Shown here in pieces: positions 58,681-64,000 of a stretch of DNA of 64,000 nucleotides. Location: contig NC_009668.1 of the NCBI RefSeq assembly GCF_000017405.1, positions 1,514,001 through 1,578,000 on the forward strand. The letters are read 5' to 3'. The DNA is from Brucella anthropi ATCC 49188 (lineage in GTDB: Bacteria > Pseudomonadota > Alphaproteobacteria > Rhizobiales > Rhizobiaceae). The stretch's first letter is position 1. Each line of letters opens with the position of its first letter. The position numbers and the translations under genes were made by a program. The notes under the pieces were generated by a model that saw nothing but the letters and a program-made list of their open reading frames with translations, was not told the origin of the DNA and did not search any database.

Positions 58681-59718
58681 TCAGCGCGATGAATCTGCTG
58701 GCTGTTCAACTGTTGCCCCGTAGTGCAATCGGGATTTGCCGTGCAGTGTATCCCGATAAAGGAAACGGAAGAAGAAGGCGTCGCCCGTTCCGCGCAGAAG
58801 TCTGGCAAATATCGCGACCAGAACAATGGAGAAAATCAATCGACCGAACAGGACGACATAGATATCCGCGCCAAGAGCCACCACGATCAGCGTATCTTCG
58901 ATCAGGCTGTGGCACAGCCCCATGAAACTCGACGCGAGAAAGACGTCCCGAGGTTGAATGTGTCCGCGCTGTGATTCACGGATGATGAGACCTCCACCAT
59001 AGGACAGTCCCAGCACCAGCCCGACCACGGTCAATGGCGCGGCATTCTTCGATATGCCGAGCAAGCGCAACAAGGGTGAAAGAAGCAGGTTGAGGAAGCG
59101 TGTCACATCCAGCGCGTCCATTGTTCTCAGCACGGCCACCAGACCGAGCAGGACGATAAATATCCAGACCAGCGTGGAGGCCGTATCGGCGACGAAGCTG
59201 CTCCAGCTTGAATCGTAATGGCCCGGCACCCAGCTCGGTGCAGCCGGTTCTGCCAGCCAGCCGGTATGACTGGAAATCAGGTTGATCCCCCATGCGAAAA
59301 CAAGTCCGCCAACAAGCCGTATCAGCGTCGAGACTATCAGGCGCGGGCCGGCCTTTTGTACGATACGCTGTTCGATGGGAAGAGCATGAGCGAAGAGGAA
59401 AAGCGAACCGAGGATCGTCACCTGAGCTGTGGTGAGCGTGTCGACCGGCAAGACGGCGAACATCACCACTGCCCCGCTCCACACGCCAACCAGCAGGTTC
59501 ATAGCCCAAACAAAACCGGCTTCAGGCGGCAGCCCCACGAACTGCATGACGGGAGCGAAGGCAGGAGAAATGGCTTTGATCAAGCCCATCTCGATTGCCA
59601 GCTGCGTCAGCACCATCACCGGCAGCATGATCTTGACGAGCGTCCAGTAGACGCCGATCGCCTCGCGCAGGATAACCATGCCAAATGCCGCCAGTCGCTT
59701 TGCCAATCCAGTGGCCAT
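58681..59718 (-). CDS. Gate-domain (nucleoside recognition) membrane protein
   Basis: A 345-residue membrane protein with around eight to nine helices in two related halves: MLPVMVLTQLAIEMGLIKAI, VGVWSGAVVMFAVLP near the N-half, and LVLGLSYGGGLIIRESQRG with SFMGLCHSLIEDTLIVVALG in the second half. These are features of the nucleoside-recognition/gate family (SpmA/YjiH-like). It is convergent with pdxY and followed on the left by little intergenic space. The transported substrate is unknown. Confidence 0.72.
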   Translation of the reverse strand: MATGLAKRLAAFGMVILREAIGVYWTLVKIMLPVMVLTQLAIEMGLIKAISPAFAPVMQFVGLPPEAGFVWAMNLLVGVWSGAVVMFAVLPVDTLTTAQVTILGSLFLFAHALPIEQRIVQKAGPRLIVSTLIRLVGGLVFAWGINLISSHTGWLAEPAAPSWVPGHYDSSWSSFVADTASTLVWIFIVLLGLVAVLRTMDALDVTRFLNLLLSPLLRLLGISKNAAPLTVVGLVLGLSYGGGLIIRESQRGHIQPRDVFLASSFMGLCHSLIEDTLIVVALGADIYVVLFGRLIFSIVLVAIFARLLRGTGDAFFFRFLYRDTLHGKSRLHYGATVEQPADSSR

Positions 59719-59848
59719 CCCGTCCCCTCCGCTTTTGTCCGGAGCGTGCGACGGATCAGGGTCGATGCTTTCGGCTTTGCGAGCAGAAAATCAGCCCACG
59801 CACGCCGATGCAAGCCATATTGCTTATGCTTCACGCGATTTATCGGGA

Positions 59849-60154
59849 TTAGCGAAAGTCCGCGACGATGCCGGTTGCGATAATCAGCAGAACCGTTGCG
59901 GCAATGACGGTGTAGACGTAATCACGCTCGCGCAGAAAAAGATACATCGTCAGCGCGACCCGGATGATCGGCAGGAGAATGAATACCGCAATGCCAGCTT
60001 TCACGATGTCATAGCCGTTCAGTGCAAGCGACGTCGGTTCAATAGAAGTCATAACGACTCCGACCGCGATCAAGGCAGAAGCGAACCATGTGCCATACCA
60101 AAGAAGCGCTGCAATGATTTTGTCCCGTCGTCCGGCGTCTGCGGTAACTTTCAT
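59849..60154 (-). CDS. DUF1634 membrane protein
   Basis: A 101-residue protein with three hydrophobic helices (YGTWFASALIAVGVVMTSIE, AGIAVFILLPIIRVALTMYL, YTVIAATVLLIIATGIV). DUF1634 genes characteristically follow a TauE/SafE permease, and here the two overlap by four bases. It is probably an accessory subunit of that exporter. Confidence 0.85.
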   Translation of the reverse strand: MKVTADAGRRDKIIAALLWYGTWFASALIAVGVVMTSIEPTSLALNGYDIVKAGIAVFILLPIIRVALTMYLFLRERDYVYTVIAATVLLIIATGIVADFR

Positions 60155-61002
60155 TTTAAGCCTCCAGAGATCTCTATACCGAAAGCGCTCAGAAGCATCT
60201 GGACCGCGAGAACAAGGAGAACCACGACAAAGAAGATGCGCAGTTTTTCCGCCGGAAGGCTCATCAGCAGGCGGGCGCCGACCAGCGCACCGATGACCGA
60301 ACCAAGCGCAATCGGTCCCGTGATCCCGATATCGATGTCACCGCGAACAAAATACGCGCTTGCGCTTGCAGCAGCCGTCACGCCGATCATGAAATTGGAG
60401 GTGGCGGACGAGACCTTGATAGGAAGTTTCAAGGCGGTGTCCATCGCCGGGATTTTCAAAACACCCGAGCCTATCCCCAGAAGGGCCGAGACCAGTCCCG
60501 CCCCATACATCAGCGCCATGCCCAGCGGAACATGGCCGACGCGATAGTGCACCTCCTGCCCGGATATGTGATCGGGAAAGCTGGAATTCAGTCGCAGGCT
60601 TGTTGCGAGGCTCTTCGCATCCGGCATCGTTGCGCCGATTTCGTCGCGCCGCCGTACCAGCATCTGCTTTGCAGAAAGCACCAGAATGGCTGCGAACAAA
60701 CCATATAGAACCGAAGTCGAAACGATTCCGATCAGAAACACGCCGGTCAGCGCGCCAAGCGTGGTTGCCGTCTCAAGAACGACCGCAAGCCGGACATTGG
60801 TCAGCCGTCGCTTCAAAAGCGGAGCCGCGCTGCCGCAAGAACAGGCGATAACCGAAACAATACTCGCCCCGATAGCGACATGAATATCCACGCCGAAAAA
60901 CAGCGTAAGCGCTGGCACGATGAAGATGCCGCTTGCCATGCCCAGCACGCCACCGAGCGCGCTTGCCCCGAAAGCCGCTATGAACAGCCATAAAGCCAAC
61001 AT
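60151..61002 (-). CDS. TauE/SafE-family (TSUP) permease
   Basis: A 283-residue membrane protein with eight hydrophobic helices. TSUP features are FGASALGGVLGMASGIFIVP near the N-terminus and its repeat MALMYGAGLVSALLGIGSGV in the second half. Members carry sulfite, sulfoacetate or other small sulfur or organic anions. It is coupled to the DUF1634 protein and follows a GntR/HutC regulator by 11 bp. The substrate is not identifiable; the LLM enzyme at 5290 is far away and need not be related. Confidence 0.88.
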   Translation of the reverse strand: MLALWLFIAAFGASALGGVLGMASGIFIVPALTLFFGVDIHVAIGASIVSVIACSCGSAAPLLKRRLTNVRLAVVLETATTLGALTGVFLIGIVSTSVLYGLFAAILVLSAKQMLVRRRDEIGATMPDAKSLATSLRLNSSFPDHISGQEVHYRVGHVPLGMALMYGAGLVSALLGIGSGVLKIPAMDTALKLPIKVSSATSNFMIGVTAAASASAYFVRGDIDIGITGPIALGSVIGALVGARLLMSLPAEKLRIFFVVVLLVLAVQMLLSAFGIEISGGLK

Positions 61003-61013
61003 TTCACCCCCGG

Positions 61014-61757
61014 CTATTTTTGGCCGCGCGGTCGCCGGGCCAGGCGAGTGACAAAGCTGATGAGATCACCGCGATAGTGAAGCTTTTCGTAGTCGATTGC
61101 CCGATGCCCCTCGGTGTAGGACGTGCGCTCGATCAGGAAGACAGCGCTGCCCGGCTCGACTGCGAGGGCCTCCGCAACATCTGGCGAAGCAGTGACAGCC
61201 TCCAGCCGATACTCCGCCTCGACAAGCGGCAGATCATATTTGTCTTCCAGCAGTGTGAAGATCGGCTCGACGTCCAGATCGTGCGTAACAATCTTCTCAC
61301 CGATTTCACGTGGCAGATATGTTTCATCCAGAGACATGGCGACGCCGTCGGCAAGCCGAACGCGCCGGATCCGCATCACCAGAGCTCCGGACGGCAGAGC
61401 GAGCTGGCGCGCAATGTCTGCATCGGCTGGCACTATCTCCGTGTCAAGCAATCGTGCCGTCGGCGCGCGGCCAAGCGCCTGCATGTCTTCGACGAAACCG
61501 GTCAGCTCCGTCAATTCCTGCGTGACTTTGGGCTGGGCAACGAAGGTTCCCTTGCCGCGACGAATTTCGACAAGGCCACGCGCGACCAAATTCTCAATGG
61601 CCTTGCGAACGGTCGTCCGGCTGACTCCGAAACGTTCGATCAGGCGATCTTCTGGAGGAAGCTGACTGCCAGCAGGCAGAGCACCGGCCGAAATATCGTC
61701 CGCCAGCGATGTTTCCACCTTGGCATAGAGCGGAGCATGATCTTCTGCGATTTTCAT
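61014..61757 (-). CDS. GntR-family regulator, HutC/UTRA type
   Basis: A 247-residue regulator. Residues ~10-75 are the GntR helix-turn-helix (LADDISAGALPAGSQLPPED, LIERFGVSRTTVRKAIENLV, IRRGKGTFVAQP). Residues ~95-240 are the UTRA ligand-binding domain (DETYLPREIGEKIV, VEAYRLEAVTA-like DLPLVEAEYRLEAV, AVFLIERTSYTEGHRAIDYE). It heads the operon with the TauE/SafE permease and lies next to a near-perfect palindromic operator at its own start. Confidence 0.88.
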   Translation of the reverse strand: MKIAEDHAPLYAKVETSLADDISAGALPAGSQLPPEDRLIERFGVSRTTVRKAIENLVARGLVEIRRGKGTFVAQPKVTQELTELTGFVEDMQALGRAPTARLLDTEIVPADADIARQLALPSGALVMRIRRVRLADGVAMSLDETYLPREIGEKIVTHDLDVEPIFTLLEDKYDLPLVEAEYRLEAVTASPDVAEALAVEPGSAVFLIERTSYTEGHRAIDYEKLHYRGDLISFVTRLARRPRGQK

Positions 61758-61767
61758 CTAGAGATAG

Positions 61768-61791
61768 TGACATCATGATGTCATGATGTCA
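61768..61791. promoter_or_regulatory. Palindromic operator next to gntR/hutC-type gene
   Basis: TGACATCATGATGTCA (61768-61783) is a perfect 16-bp palindrome, followed at once by another half TGATGTCA (61784-61791). It lies 10 bp before the regulator's ATG and upstream of the divergent tiny membrane-protein genes at 61859, so it may control both directions. Confidence 0.65.
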
Positions 61792-61858
61792 ATGAAACTC
61801 ACCCGGCTGAGTGAACCTTTTCATTAGTTGTTTGTTAACCACGCTGGAGGACATCGCC

Positions 61859-61951
61859 ATGCAGTTGATTTTTTGGATTGAGTTAACAGCGATCCTGGCC
61901 GTCAGCGCTGTTGTCTTCGGCATTACCTGGATCGAGATCCACAGAAAATGA
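61859..61951 (+). CDS. 30-residue single-helix membrane microprotein
   Basis: ATG at 61859 follows a strong GGAGG site and opens a 30-codon frame encoding IFWIELTAILAVSAVVFGIT with a basic end (IEIHRK). Its TGA overlaps the next start by four bases (ATGA), a clear sign of coding use. No known family was recognised. It diverges from the GntR gene across a palindromic operator. Confidence 0.55.
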   Translation: MQLIFWIELTAILAVSAVVFGITWIEIHRK

Positions 61952-62046
61952 CGCGCTTGTTATTTGCCGATCAGATTTGGCTGTGGTCAGGCGTCATTTT
62001 TTCAACGGTCGTAGGCCTGTATCTGCTGTGGAGATTGCCCCACTGA
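61948..62046 (+). CDS. 32-residue single-helix membrane microprotein
   Basis: The frame starts at 61948 within the previous stop and encodes MTRLLFADQIWLWSGVIFST followed by VVGLYLLWRLPH. It has one hydrophobic helix flanked by Arg and Trp residues. The coupled arrangement suggests the two microproteins are made together, perhaps as subunits of one membrane complex. No function is known. Confidence 0.5.
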   Translation: MTRLLFADQIWLWSGVIFSTVVGLYLLWRLPH

Positions 62047-62082
62047 TTTCAGTGGGCGCTCCCTGTTACCGCGCAGTATGCT

Positions 62083-62625
62083 TCAGATAATCCCTTTCAG
62101 GCGCAGAAGCCCGAAGGCGGCAATAGTACTCGCATCTTTGATATCGCCACGAAGGATCATCTCGACGGCTTCCCCGATAGGAAAGCGGCGGCAGATGAGC
62201 CCCTGCTCTTCGGCATCGAGGTTGGGCTTTCCCATTTTCAGCCCTGTAGCGAGAAAGATATGGCACTTGTTAGCCGCAAAGCCGTAGGCTTCGTAAGTCT
62301 CTCCGAGATAGACCATTTCCTCAGCGGTCAGCCCGGTTTCCTCTCGCAGTTCTCCGCGAGCCAAAGTGAGCGGATCGACGTTCTCCTGCTCCTGCCAGGC
62401 CCCTTGCGGCAGTTCCCAGAAGCGGCGCCCGACGGGATAGCGGAACTGTTCCACTAAATAGACGCCGTCTTCGTCATCCATTGCGAAAATCATTGCGGCA
62501 TCGTTTTTCTCGACAACGCCATAAATGCTTTCGCTGCCGTCCGGATAAACAATGCGGTCCTCGCGAACCTTCATCCAACGATTTTCGTAGACCCGTCTGG
62601 ATCCCAGTGTTTTTATTTCCGACAT
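62083..62625 (-). CDS. NUDIX hydrolase (ADP-ribose pyrophosphatase-like)
   Basis: A 180-residue hydrolase that splits nucleoside diphosphates linked to another moiety. The Nudix box spans about residues 93-115 (GELREETGLTAEEM in the conserved order G-x5-E-x7-REUxEExGU). Other features are EKNDAAMIFAMDDEDGVYLV and FRYPVGRRFWELPQGAWQE. The start at 62625 has GGAGG upstream; the frame to 62748 is not needed. It appears to be a stand-alone gene. Confidence 0.87.
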   Translation of the reverse strand: MSEIKTLGSRRVYENRWMKVREDRIVYPDGSESIYGVVEKNDAAMIFAMDDEDGVYLVEQFRYPVGRRFWELPQGAWQEQENVDPLTLARGELREETGLTAEEMVYLGETYEAYGFAANKCHIFLATGLKMGKPNLDAEEQGLICRRFPIGEAVEMILRGDIKDASTIAAFGLLRLKGII

Positions 62626-62732
62626 CCAGCCTCCGGTCAAAACCTGCCGCTCTCTTTTACAGGCTAGCGTTAAGGCTTTCCCATCGCAACAGACGGTTGA
62701 GTTGACGCGAAAACTGCGCCAAGGTGTCGGCC

Positions 62733-62903
62733 ATGATTGATTGGCCACTCATATTTGCCAGCCTGCTAGCTATCGGCGTGGCAGTGTTTCTGATCTACTG
62801 TTTTGCAGTGATGATTTTTGCCAAGCCAGACGGCAAGCCCGTCGAGCCGACGACAATCGACACGGTCGATATGCTCCCCTTCATGAATCATGACGCTGAT
62901 TGA
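62733..62903 (+). CDS. 56-residue single-helix membrane microprotein
   Basis: ATG 62733, with AAGG 8 nt upstream, opens a 56-codon frame: a membrane helix (LIFASLLAIGVAVFLIYCFA) followed by a hydrophilic tail (KPDGKPVEPTTIDTVDMLPF). It is divergent from the NUDIX gene. No family was recognised. The 280 bp to its right are AT-rich and contain no gene, only a probable promoter for the next gene. Confidence 0.5.
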   Translation: MIDWPLIFASLLAIGVAVFLIYCFAVMIFAKPDGKPVEPTTIDTVDMLPFMNHDAD

Positions 62904-63186
62904 TATCCCGGTCTCAAATGCCAGCTGCCCGCGCATCCCGGAATCTGTCCGAGCGCAGCACTACCACGCGAATTTTCCTTGTTCACTGGATGTTTTGGCA
63001 TTGAATGCCTCGTTTTCAACGGGGCGACAGTGCTAAAAATCCTCCTAGCAAGAAATAGAATTATTCTTAAAAACAATGCCCGAAACACAACATCACAAGA
63101 ATGTAATTTAGTACATTTTATAACATCATTATATCATAAATAGACTCCACGATCAGCTCTATATCTTGCCATTGGAGATGCAGACC

Positions 63187-63465
63187 ATGATCCACTCGAC
63201 ATCGAATACAGTCGCCTCAGGCGCACCGGAAGCCGGTGTTCGTGCGTTTGGCAATTCCGGCAGGCTTCAGGAATTGCTTGCCAAAGTCGAAGATGCCAAG
63301 CGCAAGGCCAACAACAGCTTGCGACGCGCCCAGTCCGCGCCTGAGCCACATGTAACGACGAATTCCATTTTCGTGTCTCTCTACGAAGAACATCTGCGAG
63401 ACCGGGAATTGTTGTTTTCATCATTGCGGCAGCTTGATGATATGCGCAAAAATGCGAGTATCTGA
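63187..63465 (+). CDS. Small soluble hypothetical protein
   Basis: A 92-residue protein with a disordered Ser/Thr/Ala-rich start and helical parts (GRLQELLAKVEDAKRKANNS and LYEEHLRDRELLFSSLRQLD). No signal peptide or membrane helix. ATG 63187 has GGAG 9 nt upstream; earlier TTG/ATG codons at 63166 and 63178 are less suitable. It precedes the ChaC-like gene by 12 bp in the same direction, suggesting co-transcription. Function unknown. Confidence 0.6.
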   Translation: MIHSTSNTVASGAPEAGVRAFGNSGRLQELLAKVEDAKRKANNSLRRAQSAPEPHVTTNSIFVSLYEEHLRDRELLFSSLRQLDDMRKNASI

Positions 63466-63477
63466 GGCGACGCATCC

Positions 63478-64000
63478 ATGAACATGCTTTGCCGTGAAAG
63501 AATGACCCAGAATTACGATCAGCCTGAATACGCCGCGCCTTCTGCCGATCTGTCCCGTATGGCTTTGACCGAGGAGCTCGTTTCGCTGAGCCTTCGGCTT
63601 GAGGTTGATCGCGGCCCTGATCCGAGCCGGGCACCGATCACCGACAATGAGGTCGATGAACTGGCGGAACAGCTCTTTCACGAAGCAGGAGACAACCCGC
63701 TCTGGGTTTTCGCCTATGGCTCCCTGATCTGGAAGCCGGATTTCGAGGCGGTGGACTCGCGCGCCGGAACGGCGAGCGGCTGGCACCGTTCATTCTGCCT
63801 TCGGCTGACCCGCTGGCGCGCAACGATGGCCCAGCCGGGCCTTATGCTGGCGCTTCGACCGGGCGGCAGCTGCAAGGGTATTGCTTTCCGGCTGTCCGAT
63901 GAGGACCGCCTTGGACAATTGCGCCGAATGATCCGGCGCGAAATCAGTTCGATTGACGATGCCTATTCCATCCGCTGGGTTTCGATCGACACCGAGAATG
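63478..64000 (+). CDS. ChaC-like gamma-glutamylcyclotransferase, partial
   Basis: The gene runs off the right edge after 174 codons. After a ~65-residue leader, the ChaC core begins with NPLWVFAYGSLIWKPDFEAV, then GWHRSFCLRLTRWRA, PGLMLALRPGGSCKGIAFRL and LRRMIRREISSIDDAYSIRW. YGSL is the family's substrate-binding motif; the catalytic Glu probably lies in this or the following segment. ChaC enzymes degrade glutathione to 5-oxoproline and Cys-Gly. The start may be 63478 or the in-frame ATG 63502. Confidence 0.8.
   Translation, partial: MNMLCRERMTQNYDQPEYAAPSADLSRMALTEELVSLSLRLEVDRGPDPSRAPITDNEVDELAEQLFHEAGDNPLWVFAYGSLIWKPDFEAVDSRAGTASGWHRSFCLRLTRWRATMAQPGLMLALRPGGSCKGIAFRLSDEDRLGQLRRMIRREISSIDDAYSIRWVSIDTEN

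Noticed and set aside
1..64000. CRISPR arrays, tRNA, rRNA, integrase or intact IS elements
   Set aside because: No regularly spaced repeats, tRNA-like cloverleaf sequences, integrase or transposase frames were recognised by reading both strands. A tRNAscan or IS search would be needed to exclude them fully.

Overview
The window looks like chromosomal DNA of an alphaproteobacterium of the Brucella/Ochrobactrum group (Hyphomicrobiales). The reasons are TGA-N9-TCA iron-responsive (RirA-type) boxes, a Brucella-type DXR-like (DRL/COG4091) oxidoreductase, a SigF/NrsF pair, TRAP and TAXI transporters, and a ~107-bp palindromic intergenic repeat of the Brucella/rhizobial kind. This placement is inferred from family resemblance. 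No rRNA, tRNA, CRISPR array, prophage or intact insertion sequence was seen. Two truncated genes facing each other and two degenerate remnants show past deletion and decay.

Layout. 1-6.6 kb: an iron-chelate uptake locus (FepB, FepC, start of a FepD-like permease, TonB receptor) with an IclR regulator and an LLM flavin monooxygenase. 6.6-7.4 kb: decayed sequence with a DNA-methyltransferase remnant. 7.4-14.7 kb: a GntR-controlled TRAP/aldonate operon (dctPQM, L-gulonate/L-idonate-type dehydrogenase, uxuA, uxuB). 15-16.8 kb: membrane protein plus HlyD. 16.9-20.5 kb: TAXI-TRAP transporter. 20.8-24.1 kb: sigF-nrsF facing mrpX-yedZ1-yedY1, a periplasmic methionine-oxidation defence module. 24.2-39.3 kb: a large sugar-alcohol region with two PTS permeases (glucitol type and galactitol type), a fused HPr-EI, a SorC regulator and an acoABC-DRL operon. 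39.4-45.4 kb: Prc protease, small envelope proteins, and a kinase/response regulator/secreted HbpS-like set. 45.4-48.1 kb: a deletion scar joining a truncated isoaspartyl peptidase to a truncated peptide-transport permease, followed by an intact double ATPase. 48.1-49.2 kb: ArsR/SRPBCC/membrane operon. 49.3-53.9 kb: a second siderophore locus (receptor, FhuF-like reductase, binding protein) behind two RirA-type boxes. 53.9-58.6 kb: a vitamin B6 neighbourhood (YggS, MocR regulator, BenE-type transporter, PdxY). 58.7-61.8 kb: gate-domain protein, DUF1634, TauE/SafE permease and a GntR/HutC regulator with a palindromic operator. 61.8-64 kb: three very small membrane proteins, a NUDIX hydrolase, a small soluble protein and the start of a ChaC-like gene.

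The most interesting idea is at 24.9-39.3 kb. A DRL-family enzyme (2-C-methyl-erythritol 4-phosphate / 1-deoxyxylulose 5-phosphate interconversion in Brucella) is co-transcribed with an acetoin-dehydrogenase-type E1/E2 and diverges from a PTS permease. One chemically consistent reading is a catabolic route: PTS uptake and phosphorylation of a branched or deoxy sugar alcohol, DRL-type oxidation and rearrangement to a 1-deoxyketose phosphate, then AcoAB/C cleavage to acetyl-CoA plus a triose phosphate. An 11-bp motif shared by the promoter regions of both PTS operons supports one regulon. This pathway is an inference and is not established.
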